This document shows, in pieces, positions 1 through 7,787 of a stretch of 64,000 nt of DNA. Origin of the DNA: Streptomyces parvulus (GTDB taxonomy: Bacteria; Actinomycetota; Actinomycetes; Streptomycetales; Streptomycetaceae); the NCBI RefSeq assembly GCF_014648855.1, contig NZ_BMRX01000008.1:206071-270070 (forward strand), in the 5' to 3' direction. Below the pieces are notes generated by a model. That model had not been told where the DNA came from. It ran no database searches and saw nothing but the letters and a program-made list of their open reading frames with translations. Within the stretch, counting starts at the first letter, position 1. Each line of letters begins with the position of its first letter. The position numbers were made by a program, and so were the translations under genes.

Positions 1-1
1 C

Positions 2-658
2 AAGCTGGAGCAGGTGCTGCCGTCCCGGCTGCGGCACCGGGTGACCACACTCCAGGCCGCGACCACGCCGATGACCACCGGGGACGGGCCGAGCATCGCC
101 ACCGGCACACTGACCGTGATGGCCTCGACGGTGGCCGGGCACGAGCGCCTGCGGTTCGCCTACCGGGCCGGGGACGGCACCGAGTCGCGGCGCGTGACGG
201 AGCCGTACCGGCTGGTGTCGACGGGACGCCGCTGGTACCTGATCGCCTATGACCTCGACCGCGAGGACTGGCGGACCTTCCGGGTCGACCGGGTGAGCGA
301 GCCCTTCGCGACCGGCGCGCGCTTCACGCCGCGCGAGCTGCCGACCGGCGACGCGGCCGAGTACCTGCGGCGCTCGATGCAGCGGCGCAACGACTCCTAC
401 GACGTCGACGTTCTCTTCCTCGACGCACCCGAGGTGGTCGCGGCACGGCTGCCGCAGTGGATCGGGACGCCGGAGGCGGCGGAGGGGGGCGCGTCGTGCG
501 TGCTGCGGGCGACGGTGTCCGACGCGCCCGAGTGGATGGCGGTGCGGCTGGCCATGACGGGCCTGGAGTTCCGGGTCCGGCAGCCGGCGGAACTGGTGGA
601 CCGGGTGCGGGAGTTGGGCGCGAGGCTGGGCCGGGCGGCCCCGCCGGACACGGCGTGA
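2..658 (+). CDS. WYL-domain transcriptional regulator, C-terminal part (partial)
   Basis: The reading frame is open from the first bases of the window, so the gene begins upstream and only the last ~218 codons are seen. Residues encoded at about 150-310 match a WYL domain: a surface pairing SRRVTEPYRLV with WYLIAYDLDREDWRTFRVDR, the usual ligand-sensing core of YafY/PafBC-type regulators. A C-terminal WCX-like extension follows. The N-terminal winged helix-turn-helix expected for the family would lie outside the window. Family members bind DNA and respond to a small ligand or nucleic acid; the target here is unknown. The stop codon is followed by three short tandem repeats. Confidence 0.85.
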   Translation, partial: KLEQVLPSRLRHRVTTLQAATTPMTTGDGPSIATGTLTVMASTVAGHERLRFAYRAGDGTESRRVTEPYRLVSTGRRWYLIAYDLDREDWRTFRVDRVSEPFATGARFTPRELPTGDAAEYLRRSMQRRNDSYDVDVLFLDAPEVVAARLPQWIGTPEAAEGGASCVLRATVSDAPEWMAVRLAMTGLEFRVRQPAELVDRVRELGARLGRAAPPDTA

Positions 659-703
659 GCCGGGGGACGGCGTGAGCCGGGGGACGACGTGAGCCGGGGA
701 CGG
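654..703. repeat. 17-bp tandem repeat, three copies
   Basis: Three head-to-tail copies of a 17-bp unit (CGTGAGCCGGGGGACGG; the last copy is one G shorter) begin at the stop region of the WYL gene. Each copy contains an in-frame or out-of-frame TGA. This looks like slippage-generated duplication of the gene end. No function is evident. Confidence 0.7.
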
Positions 704-779
704 CACCGGGTGGCCCCGCTCCGGATCGGCGCCCCCACCAGGGCCACCCCTCGGGCGGGATCCCAGGCAGCCGGGCGGC

Positions 780-1466
780 TCATCCCCCGGTGGGCTCCCC
801 GTCCTCCCACGTGAAGTCGCGCAGGGCCTCCAGGTTGCGCAGGGCCTGGTCCAGGGGGCTGCGGGTGGTCTCTCCGGAGGCCGCCCAGTCCTCCGCCGCG
901 ACGCGTACGGCCGCGCCCGCCACCGCCGCCGCGAAGTGCAGCCGGGGCGAGGCCGCGAGGCGTACGGCAACGTTGTCGTCGCCGCCGGACATCCGCGCGG
1001 CCAGCACCTCCACGAGACCGCGTTCCGTGCCGAGGCAGACCTCCGCCCACACCTTGCGCAGCGCCGGGCTGCTGGCCGCCAGGCGGATGAGGATGCGGGC
1101 CCACTCCCAGGACGCCGCGGAGACCCCGGCGCCCGGCGTCAGGGTGTGCCGGACGGCGTGTTCCAGCGCCTCGGGCGGGGACAGTTCGGCCGGGGCGTCG
1201 CGGACCGTCCGCACCCAGCGCTCGGCGCCGAGGGCGTAGAGCGGGGCGACGGCCTCCTCCTTGGCCGCGAAGTAGCGGTAGAAGGTGCGCGGGGCGATGC
1301 CGGCGGCGCGGGCGATGTCCTCGGCCCTGGTGGCTCTGAGGCCCTGGCCGACGAAGAGGCGGGCCGCCGCGCGGGCGATCTCCATACGGGTCTCGGCCTT
1401 GCGCCGTTCGGTCAGGGAGACCGGTCCCGACCCGGGGTCGGGGGATGCGGGGATGGTGCTGCTCAC
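780..1466 (-). CDS. TetR family transcriptional regulator
   Basis: This 228-residue protein has a TetR HTH at about residues 25-70 (RMEIARAAARLFVGQGL, then AGIAPRTFYRYFAAKEE), followed by an all-helical ligand and dimer domain. The start is a GTG. A perfect TGGCAG-N3-CTGCCA palindrome lies 21 bp upstream and probably mediates autorepression. The position next to hrdD matches my recollection of S. coelicolor SCO3201, a TetR regulator whose overexpression affects antibiotic production and development; this homology is recalled, not tested. A strong hairpin separates it from hrdD, so the two are probably not co-transcribed. Confidence 0.88.
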   Translation of the reverse strand: MSSTIPASPDPGSGPVSLTERRKAETRMEIARAAARLFVGQGLRATRAEDIARAAGIAPRTFYRYFAAKEEAVAPLYALGAERWVRTVRDAPAELSPPEALEHAVRHTLTPGAGVSAASWEWARILIRLAASSPALRKVWAEVCLGTERGLVEVLAARMSGGDDNVAVRLAASPRLHFAAAVAGAAVRVAAEDWAASGETTRSPLDQALRNLEALRDFTWEDGEPTGG

Positions 1467-1486
1467 TTCGGCAGGCTATGCCGCTG

Positions 1487-1501
1487 TGGCAGAATCTGCC
1501 A
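1487..1501. promoter_or_regulatory. Palindromic operator of the TetR gene
   Basis: TGGCAGAATCTGCCA is a perfect 6-3-6 inverted repeat 21 bp upstream of the TetR GTG start. Size and position fit a TetR dimer site used for autoregulation. Binding is inferred. Confidence 0.6.
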
Positions 1502-1590
1502 TTCGGCGGGCCACCCCGGGGTTCAGGTTCGGGGTGTCCCGCCGGTCCGTCCGGCCCGCGCACGCCGCGCGGAGCCCGGCGGACCGGAGA

Positions 1591-1635
1591 GAGCCGGGCC
1601 CGGCGCCCCGGGGGGAGGGGCGCCGGGCCCGGCTC
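1591..1635 (-). terminator. Strong hairpin downstream of hrdD
   Basis: A perfect 19-bp inverted repeat (arms 1591-1609 and 1617-1635) with a 7-nt loop lies between hrdD and the TetR gene. It has no U-tract, as is common for Streptomyces terminators. It sits about 245 nt past the hrdD stop, inside a 412-bp stretch (1467-1878) that otherwise holds only the TetR operator. Confidence 0.6.
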
Positions 1636-1878
1636 GGGAAAGTCCCGGCACCGGGGGGAGTGCGTCGGGACGTGGTCCATGAGGGACGGCGGTCCGGTGG
1701 GGCCGGGCCCCTACCGGCGGGCCCGGAGTTCTTTTTCCCGGGCCCCCGCGGGTTGAAGCAGCGTTGTACGGCCATGTTTGCGCGGGGTTCGGCCACCGGC
1801 GTGCGCCCCATCCGCCACGTCACGCCCCCGCGTCACACGGCGGCCGCGCGGAACTCCCGGCCGCCGTCCGCACCGGCC

Positions 1879-2877
1879 CTACGCCGCGGCCTCGAACCCG
1901 GTGGAACGAGCCAGCTTCTTCAGTTCGAGCAGTGCGTGCTTCTCGATCTGCCGGATGCGCTCGCGGGTGAGTCCGTGCTCCTTGCCGACCTCGGTCAGCG
2001 TGCGCTCGCGGCCGTCGTCGATGCCGTACCGCATCTTGATGATGGAGGCGGTGCGCGGGTCGAGGCGGCCGATGAGGTCGTCCAGCTCCTCGCTGCGCAG
2101 CAGGGTCAGCACCGACTGCTCGGGCGACACGGCGGAGGTGTCCTCCAGCAGGTCGCCGAACTGGGTCTCGCCCTCGTCGTCCACCGACATGTTCAGCGAG
2201 ACCGGGTCGCGGGCCCAGTCGAGCACGTCGGTCACGCGCTCCGGGGTCGAGCCCAGCTCGGCCGCGATCTCGGCGGGCTCCGGCTCGCGGCCGTGCTCGC
2301 GGTTGAACTCGCGCTGCACGCGGCGGATCCGGCCCAGCTCCTCCACCAGGTGGACGGGCAGCCGGATGGTGCGCGACTGGTCGGCGATGGACCGGGTGAT
2401 GGCCTGCCGGATCCACCAGGTCGCGTAGGTCGAGAACTTGAAGCCCTTGCGGTAGTCGAACTTCTCCACCGCGCGGACCAGGCCGGCGTTGCCCTCCTGG
2501 ATCAGGTCGAGCAGCGGGAGGCCGCTGCGCGGGTAGCGGCGGGCCACCGCGACGACCAGGCGGAGGTTGGAGCGGATGAAGACGTCCTTCGCCCGCTCGC
2601 TCTCGTCGATCAGGGCCTGGAGTTCCTCACGGGTGGCATCCGCCCCGGTCTCCTCGTAGCCTTCGAGGACCTGCCGCGCGAACACACCGGCCTCGATGGT
2701 CTGGGACAGCTCGACCTCCTTGGCGGCGTCGAGCAGCGGTGTACGCGCGATCTCGTCGAGGTACATGCCGACCAGATCGCGGTCGGCGAGCTCTCCGCCG
2801 TTGGCGCGGACGCTGGTTGCCGCGCCGGAGGTCTCGCCGGTGGCGGACTTACGACGGGCGACGGCACGGGTTGCCAT
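1879..2877 (-). CDS. hrdD: Group 2 RNA polymerase sigma factor HrdD
   Basis: This 332-residue sigma-70 family protein begins MATRAVARRKSATGE, characteristic of Streptomyces HrdD. Region 1.2 is near residues 34-66, region 2 near 103-170 (RLVVAVARRY, then KFSTYATWWIRQAI), region 3 near 180-250, and region 4 ends with an HTH (LTEVGKEHGLTRERIRQIE). It lacks the long N-terminal extension of the essential HrdB. The frame is open upstream to 3000, but the ATG at 2877 has a good AAGGGAG ribosome site. HrdD is a dispensable principal-like sigma factor. An almost ideal SigR promoter upstream suggests thiol-oxidative induction, in line with its reported membership in the SigR regulon. Confidence 0.96.
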   Translation of the reverse strand: MATRAVARRKSATGETSGAATSVRANGGELADRDLVGMYLDEIARTPLLDAAKEVELSQTIEAGVFARQVLEGYEETGADATREELQALIDESERAKDVFIRSNLRLVVAVARRYPRSGLPLLDLIQEGNAGLVRAVEKFDYRKGFKFSTYATWWIRQAITRSIADQSRTIRLPVHLVEELGRIRRVQREFNREHGREPEPAEIAAELGSTPERVTDVLDWARDPVSLNMSVDDEGETQFGDLLEDTSAVSPEQSVLTLLRSEELDDLIGRLDPRTASIIKMRYGIDDGRERTLTEVGKEHGLTRERIRQIEKHALLELKKLARSTGFEAAA

Positions 2878-2971
2878 GCGTGCTCCCTTGCGATGGTGGT
2901 TCAGCGGGTGGTCCGGTGGACGCCGGTCACTGTGGGGGACTCTCCTCGGGTGCCCTGCATCCGATGGAAAC

Positions 2972-2998
2972 AACGACTGGAATCCGGACAGAATTCCC
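2972..2998 (-). promoter_or_regulatory. SigR-type promoter of hrdD
   Basis: On the minus strand GGGAAT is followed after exactly 18 nt by GTT, matching the published SigR consensus GGAAT-N18/19-GTT. It lies 95 bp upstream of the hrdD start codon and within the short region divergent from the GNAT gene. Function is inferred from the consensus match. Confidence 0.72.
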
Positions 2999-3058
2999 AA
3001 CCCGCCCCTCGATTTTTCTGATCATGCAGTACCCTGTGCCGCCACAGGAGGTGGCGCG

Positions 3059-3577
3059 ATGCCGACAGGGCGTACGGACGTCCAGGTCAGACCGGGGATC
3101 GAGGACGACCTCCAGGCGCTCACCGACCTCTACAACCACTACGTCCGTGAGACGCCCATCACGTTCGACACCGAGCCCTTCACCGCGCGGGAGCGCCGCG
3201 CGTGGCTGCTCTCCCACCCTGAAGACGGCCCCCACCGGCTGAGGGTTGCCACGGACGCGCGGTCGCGGGAGATTCTGGGGTACGCCACCTCCAGCCCGTT
3301 CCGCGCGAAGCCCGCCTACGGGACGTCGGTGGAGACCACCGTCTACGTCGCCCCGGGCGCCGGCGGCCGGGGCATCGGCACGCTGCTCTACACGTCCCTC
3401 TTCGAGGCCCTGGCCGGCGAGGACCTGCACCGCGCCTACGCCGGCGTCGCGCAGCCCAACGAGGCCTCGGCCCGGCTGCACGCGCGCCTGGGCTTCCGGC
3501 ACGTGGGCATGTACCGCGAGGTGGGCCGGAAGTTCGGCCGCTACTGGGACGTGGCCTGGTACGAGAAGCCGCTGTAG
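3059..3577 (+). CDS. GNAT N-acetyltransferase, phosphinothricin acetyltransferase-like
   Basis: This 172-residue protein has the Pat/Bar-like GNAT pattern: an N-terminal segment DLQALTDLYNHYVRETPITFDTEP, motif A with the acetyl-CoA loop VAPGAGGRGIGTLLY, and a C-terminal end NEASARLHARLGFRHVGMYREVGRKFG. The family acetylates phosphinothricin, methionine sulfone or similar amino acids, so the substrate cannot be fixed from sequence. ATG 3059 follows an ideal AGGAGG; an upstream extension of the frame to 2696 lies over the hrdD promoter and is not coding. It is divergent from hrdD. Confidence 0.88.
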   Translation: MPTGRTDVQVRPGIEDDLQALTDLYNHYVRETPITFDTEPFTARERRAWLLSHPEDGPHRLRVATDARSREILGYATSSPFRAKPAYGTSVETTVYVAPGAGGRGIGTLLYTSLFEALAGEDLHRAYAGVAQPNEASARLHARLGFRHVGMYREVGRKFGRYWDVAWYEKPL

Positions 3578-3605
3578 CGGCCGCCGCGGATCCGCCCGGC
3601 GGGCC

Positions 3606-4391
3606 TCAGCCGAACTGCACCGACCGCTTGGCCAGCCCCATCCAGAAGCCGTCGATCACCGAGCGCCGCAGGTCCAGTTCACCGGCGGCGTCCGCGGCCC
3701 CCATGGTCACGAACAGCGGGGCGAAGTGCTCGGTGCGGGGGTGGGCGAGCCGCCCCGCCGGGGACTTGCGGGTGAAGTCGAGCAGGCCGTCCACGTCGCC
3801 GTCCTCCAGCGCACGCCGGCCCCAGTCGTCGAACTCCGCCGACCAGGAGGGGATGCCGCCCTGGCGCAGCGCGGCCAGATTGTGGGTGAAGAAGCCGGAG
3901 CCGATGATCAGCACACCCTCGTCGCGCAGCGGCGCCAGCCTGCGGCCCAGCTCCATCAGGCGCTCCGGTTCGAGGGTCGGCATGGAGACCTGGAGGACCG
4001 GGACGTCGGCGTCCGGGTACATCTCGACGAGCGGCACGTAGGCGCCGTGGTCGAGGCCGCGGTCGGGGACGTCCTGGACGGGGGTGCCGGGGGCGCGCAG
4101 CAGCTTGCGTACGGCGTCGGCGAGCGCGGGGGCGCCCGGGGCCTCGTAGCGCACCCGGTAGTAGTGCTCGGGGAAGCCCCAGAAGTCGTACACCAGGGGC
4201 ACGGTCGTGGTGGCGCCGAGGGCGAGCGGGGACTCCTCCCAGTGGGCGGAGACGACGAGGATCGCCTTGGGGCGGGGCAGGCCGGCGGCCCAGGCGGCGA
4301 GTTCGCCGGGCCAGACGGGGTCGTCGGCGAGCGGCGGGGCGCCGTGGCTGAGGTAGAGGGCGGGCATGCGCTCCTGTGCGACGGCGGTCAT
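3606..4391 (-). CDS. Class III extradiol dioxygenase family protein (DODA type)
   Basis: This 261-residue protein belongs to the LigB/YgiD family of Fe(II) or Zn(II) ring-opening dioxygenases. Conserved histidines are visible in LYLSHGAPPL near the N-terminus, in VVSAHWEE around residue 50 and in DHGAYVPL around residue 115. The natural substrate in bacteria is usually an unknown catechol. ATG 4391 is preceded by GGGAGCA; an upstream ATG at 4406 is less well placed. It is divergent from a MarR regulator with two operator-like sites in between, so it is the likely regulatory target. Confidence 0.87.
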   Translation of the reverse strand: MTAVAQERMPALYLSHGAPPLADDPVWPGELAAWAAGLPRPKAILVVSAHWEESPLALGATTTVPLVYDFWGFPEHYYRVRYEAPGAPALADAVRKLLRAPGTPVQDVPDRGLDHGAYVPLVEMYPDADVPVLQVSMPTLEPERLMELGRRLAPLRDEGVLIIGSGFFTHNLAALRQGGIPSWSAEFDDWGRRALEDGDVDGLLDFTRKSPAGRLAHPRTEHFAPLFVTMGAADAAGELDLRRSVIDGFWMGLAKRSVQFG

Positions 4392-4431
4392 GGCTGCTGC
4401 TCCCATACTCCGGATGCCGGGACTCAGTTAC

Positions 4432-4443
4432 TTGAACTCTCAA
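4432..4443. promoter_or_regulatory. MarR-type operator, copy 1
   Basis: TTGAACTCTCAA is a perfect TTGA-N4-TCAA palindrome between the divergent dioxygenase and MarR genes. A second near-copy lies 30 bp away. A MarR dimer site controlling both genes is the simplest reading. Confidence 0.6.
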
Positions 4444-4472
4444 TCTCTACGGGTGAATCTACGCCGCATTTG

Positions 4473-4484
4473 TTTAAGTTTCAA
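4473..4484. promoter_or_regulatory. MarR-type operator, copy 2
   Basis: TTTAAGTTTCAA differs from TTGA-N4-TCAA at one position and ends 25 bp before the MarR start codon. Together with copy 1 it forms an inverted pair spanning the divergent promoter region. Confidence 0.5.
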
Positions 4485-4509
4485 GGAGTGGTTCCGTAGA
4501 GTGGGGTCC

Positions 4510-5001
4510 ATGAACGACGACCCCCGCTGGCTCTCCGACCAGGAGCAGCTCGTCTGGCGCTCCTACATCGAGGCCGCCACCCTCCTGGAGGACCACCTCG
4601 ACCGGCAGCTCCAGCGCGACGCGGGCATGCCGCACGTCTACTACGGCTTGCTGGTCAAGCTGGCCGAGTCGCCGCGGCGGCGGCTGCGGATGACCGAGCT
4701 GGCCCGGTACGCCAAGATCACCCGGTCCCGGCTCTCGCACGCGGTCGCGCGGCTGGAGAAGAACGGCTGGGTCCGCCGCGAGGACTGCCCCTCGGACAAG
4801 CGCGGCCAGTTCGCCATCCTCACCGACGAGGGGTACGCGGTGCTGAGCCGGACCGCTCCGGGCCACGTGGACGCCGTGCGCCAGGCCGTCTTCGACCGGC
4901 TCACCCCGGAACAGCAGAAGTCCCTCGGCGAGATCATGCGGATCGTCGCCGAGGGACTCCAGCCGAGCGAAGCGGGTGCGGACCTGCCCTGGCTGCGCTG
5001 A
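4510..5001 (+). CDS. MarR family transcriptional regulator
   Basis: This 163-residue protein has the MarR fold: N-terminal helices (WRSYIEAATLLEDHLDRQL), a winged HTH (RMTELARYAKITRSRLSHAVARLEKNGWV) and the wing RREDCPSDKRGQFAILTDEG. The start is ATG 4510. It is divergent from the DODA-type dioxygenase, a common arrangement in which the regulator represses its neighbour and itself until a phenolic ligand binds. Its terminator is shared with the convergent efflux gene. Confidence 0.9.
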   Translation: MNDDPRWLSDQEQLVWRSYIEAATLLEDHLDRQLQRDAGMPHVYYGLLVKLAESPRRRLRMTELARYAKITRSRLSHAVARLEKNGWVRREDCPSDKRGQFAILTDEGYAVLSRTAPGHVDAVRQAVFDRLTPEQQKSLGEIMRIVAEGLQPSEAGADLPWLR

Positions 5002-5028
5002 ACGCGCGGCCGGGGCAGGTCCTGGGAG

Positions 5029-5064
5029 CCGTGTGCGGAGGGCGTCCCCTCCCCCCGCACACGG
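5029..5064. terminator. Bidirectional hairpin between marR and MFS genes
   Basis: Arms CCGTGTGCGG (5029-5038) and CCGCACACGG (5055-5064) pair, with extra AGGG/CCCT pairing inside. The hairpin is centred between two convergent stop codons. Confidence 0.6.
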
Positions 5065-5101
5065 ATGGAACGAAGGGCCCGAGCGGGTAGCGGGTCCGGC
5101 G

Positions 5102-6637
5102 TCAGTGGGCGACGACCGGCACCGGCAGCTCGTCCTCGACCCCGTCGCCGGCGGCCGACCCGGTGACGGTGGTGCCGCCCGGACGTCCGGCGTTGATGAA
5201 GGTCAGGGCGATCACGGCGGCCGCGACCAGGATGCCGACGGCGAACCAGATGGCGCTGGTGTAGCCCTGCACCTGGCCCTGGAGCTGGACCAGCTGCTGC
5301 TGGGACCGGGAGGTCGCGCCGCCGATGTGGTCGGCGACGTAGGACGTGGTGGCCGAGGCCGCGATGGTGTTCAGCAGCGCCGTACCGATCGCGCCGCCCA
5401 CCTGCTGCGAGGTGTTGACCATCGCCGAGGCGACACCGGCGTCCCGCGCCTCCACGCCCATGGTGGCCATGGACATGGCCGGCATGAACGCCGTACCCAT
5501 GCCGAGGCCGAGCAGGAGCATGCCGGGCAGCAGCACCCCGGCGTAGGAGGTGTTGATCTCCAGCTGGGTCAGCAGCAGCATGCCGACGGCGGCGACCAGG
5601 AAGCCGGGGCCCATCAGCAGCCGGGGCGCGACCCGGGTCATCAGGCGGGTGCCGATCTGGGTGGAGCCCGTGATCATGCCCGCGATCATCGGCAGGAAGG
5701 CGAAGCCGGTCTTCACCGGCGTGTAGCCCTTCACGACCTGGAGGTAGTAGGTCAGGAAGAGGAACAGGCCGAACATCGCGATGATCGCCAGACCCAGCGA
5801 GAGGTAGATCCCGCCCCGGTTGCGCTCGGTGATCACGCGCAGCGGCAGCAGCGGGGCCTTGACCCTCGACTCGACGATCACGAAGGCGAGCAGCAGCACG
5901 GCCGCGGCGACGAACATGCCGACGGTCAGCGCGTCGCTCCAGCCGTTGGACTCGGCGCGGGTGAAGCCGTAGACGAGCGAGACCAGGCCGAGGGTGGACA
6001 GGATCACGCCGGGGATGTCGAGCGGCGAGCGGTTGCGGCCGCCCTGGGGTTCACGGATGACGAGGTAGGCGCCGGCCGCGGCCACGATGGCGAACGGGAT
6101 GTTGACGAAGAACGTCCAGCGCCAGTTCAGGTACTCGGTGAGGAAACCGCCGAGGATCAGGCCGACGGCGCCGCCGCCACCGGCGATCGCGCCGTAGATG
6201 CCGAAGGCCTTGGCCCGCTCCTTGGCGTCCGTGAACATCACGGCGAGCAGGGAGAGCGCGGCCGGCGCGAGCAGGGCGCCGAAGACGCCCTGGAGGGCGC
6301 GGGAGCCGAACATCATCGCCTCGTTGGTGGCCGCGCCGCCGAGCGCCGAGGCGACGGCGAAGCCGGCCAGGCCGGTGACGAAGGTGCGCTTGCGGCCCCA
6401 CAGGTCGGCTATGCGGCCGCCGAACAGCAGCAGACCGCCGAAGGCGAGGGCGTAGGCCGTGACGACCCACTGCCGGTTGCCGTCGGAGATGCCGAGGTCC
6501 TGCTGGGCGGAGGGCAGGGCGATGTTCACGATGGTGGCGTCGAGCACGACCATCAGCTGGGCGAGCGCGATGAAGACGAGCGCTTTCCAGCGTCCGGCAT
6601 CCGGGACGCCGGGAGCCTTGACGGCTGTTTCAGACAT
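5102..6637 (-). CDS. DHA2 family multidrug MFS transporter
   Basis: This ~511-residue protein has about 14 predicted membrane segments. MFS motif A (GGRIADLWGRKRTF) follows the first two helices (QLMVVLDATIVNIALPS), and an antiporter motif region AIAGGGGAVGLILGGFLTEYLNWRW is present. The family exports drugs or dyes using proton motive force. ATG 6637 gives MSETAVK; a GTG at 6649 in the same frame is an alternative and neither has a strong ribosome site. A TetR gene lies directly upstream on the same strand and probably controls it, but no copy of the TetR palindrome is seen just before this gene. Confidence 0.9.
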   Translation of the reverse strand: MSETAVKAPGVPDAGRWKALVFIALAQLMVVLDATIVNIALPSAQQDLGISDGNRQWVVTAYALAFGGLLLFGGRIADLWGRKRTFVTGLAGFAVASALGGAATNEAMMFGSRALQGVFGALLAPAALSLLAVMFTDAKERAKAFGIYGAIAGGGGAVGLILGGFLTEYLNWRWTFFVNIPFAIVAAAGAYLVIREPQGGRNRSPLDIPGVILSTLGLVSLVYGFTRAESNGWSDALTVGMFVAAAVLLLAFVIVESRVKAPLLPLRVITERNRGGIYLSLGLAIIAMFGLFLFLTYYLQVVKGYTPVKTGFAFLPMIAGMITGSTQIGTRLMTRVAPRLLMGPGFLVAAVGMLLLTQLEINTSYAGVLLPGMLLLGLGMGTAFMPAMSMATMGVEARDAGVASAMVNTSQQVGGAIGTALLNTIAASATTSYVADHIGGATSRSQQQLVQLQGQVQGYTSAIWFAVGILVAAAVIALTFINAGRPGGTTVTGSAAGDGVEDELPVPVVAH

Positions 6638-6742
6638 GGGGATACCCACTTCGGGACTTCGTGACGGATAAAGGCGAGTAAAAGGGACGACTGACCTACG
6701 GCGACGGCCGGAGGCTCGGATGTCGCACAGCTGCCGGAGGCA

Positions 6743-6830
6743 GTGGTGCTGCTGGTAGTGGAAGCAGTGGTGCTACTGGTACTGGAAGCAGTGGTGCTAC
6801 TGGTACTGGAAGCAGTGGTGCTACTGGTCG
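6743..6830. repeat. 24-bp tandem repeat at the 3' end of the TetR gene
   Basis: Three full copies of a 24-bp unit (GTGGTGCTACTGGTACTGGA plus AGCA) run from 6743 to 6814, and a partial fourth copy ends near 6828. The partial copy overlaps the TetR stop codon at 6821, so the stop TAG is part of the repeat. The first copy differs by two bases; copies 2 and 3 are identical, suggesting recent duplication. Confidence 0.85.
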
Positions 6831-7474
6831 CAGGGCCGGCGCAGATCCTCCATGGTCACTTCGCTGCCGGGCAGGACGGACCGGGCCGGCGCCCGCAGTC
6901 CGTCCAGGAACAGCTGGAGATGACGGTGGACGAAGCGGTCGGCGCTCAGGCAGCCCGTGCCGGCCGGAGGCCGGCTCAGCTGGGCCGCGGCGATCATCAG
7001 GTCGCCCACGCCCACGTCGCCGCGGAGCTGACCGGCCGCCTTCGCCCGGTCCATGACCTCGGCGACGAGTCGTTCGACCCGTTCGCGCGCCGCTTCCAGG
7101 TCGGGGTGGTGCTGGTCGAAGGTGCTGGACACCATCGGGCACAGGGCGCTGATCCGCTCGTCGGCGGAGGCGTGCACGAAGCGCTCCAGCGCCTCGAACG
7201 CGTCCCCGGTCTCCGCGAGGGCCAGCTCGGCCGCCCGTGCCGTGCGGTCCATGACCGAGCAGACGACCTCGCGGACGAGGGCGTCGCGGTCGGGGAAGTT
7301 CCGGTACACCGTGGCGTTGCCCACGCCGGCCCGGCGGGCGATCTCGTCGAGCGGCACCTCGGGGCCGTGCTCGACGAACATCTCCCGGGCGGCGGTGACG
7401 ATCCGCTCCCGATTGCGCAGAGCGTCGGCACGCGGCCTGGGCACCTTGCGCTGTTCCGGGGTCGCGGTCTGCAC
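6821..7474 (-). CDS. TetR family transcriptional regulator of the efflux locus
   Basis: This 217-residue protein has a TetR HTH at about residues 20-65 (NRERIVTAAREMFVEHG, AGVGNATVYRNFPDRDAL) and a helical ligand domain. Two CGGGGA-N5-TCCCCG palindromes lie immediately upstream. It precedes the DHA2 pump on the same strand, so it is a plausible efflux repressor. The C-terminal tail and stop codon fall in a 24-bp tandem repeat, so the end of the protein may vary between strains. Confidence 0.9.
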   Translation of the reverse strand: MQTATPEQRKVPRPRADALRNRERIVTAAREMFVEHGPEVPLDEIARRAGVGNATVYRNFPDRDALVREVVCSVMDRTARAAELALAETGDAFEALERFVHASADERISALCPMVSSTFDQHHPDLEAARERVERLVAEVMDRAKAAGQLRGDVGVGDLMIAAAQLSRPPAGTGCLSADRFVHRHLQLFLDGLRAPARSVLPGSEVTMEDLRRPCDQ

Positions 7475-7505
7475 GGCGTACTCCTTGGTCTGGTGGTTCG
7501 CGATC

Positions 7506-7522
7506 CGGGGAGACAGTCCCCG
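7506..7522. promoter_or_regulatory. TetR operator 1 (CGGGGA-N5-TCCCCG)
   Basis: This perfect inverted repeat with a 5-nt spacer lies 32 bp upstream of the TetR start. An identical-architecture site is centred 40 bp further away. Two sites with the same arms and spacing argue for a real operator. Confidence 0.62.
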
Positions 7523-7545
7523 CTTCGCTCGGACACAGGGCTAAA

Positions 7546-7562
7546 CGGGGAAACGATCCCCG
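7546..7562. promoter_or_regulatory. TetR operator 2 (CGGGGA-N5-TCCCCG)
   Basis: This is the second perfect copy of the inverted repeat, in the same intergenic region upstream of the TetR gene. The centre-to-centre distance is 40 bp, near four helical turns, so both dimers would lie on the same DNA face. Confidence 0.62.
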
Positions 7563-7787
7563 GTTATTTCCCGGACCCGGAAAGAAACACCGTGACCTGA
7601 GTCACAACACGCGAGGGCACTACTCCCTCACCCTCCGTCACGCCCCAACGCCCGTCCGCCGGACGGAAGCTACCGGCGAGAAACCCACGATCGGCCGCTC
7701 CAGCGCGCGCCCGCCGACCCCCCGGCACAGGGTGAGCGCAAGGGTGCAGCCCGTGCCGGACGGCTGCCGTGGTACGGGGAGGTCCGC

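Noticed and set aside
1285..3021. 578-codon + strand frame across hrdD
   Set aside because: It is antisense to hrdD, with no ribosome site or domain of its own.
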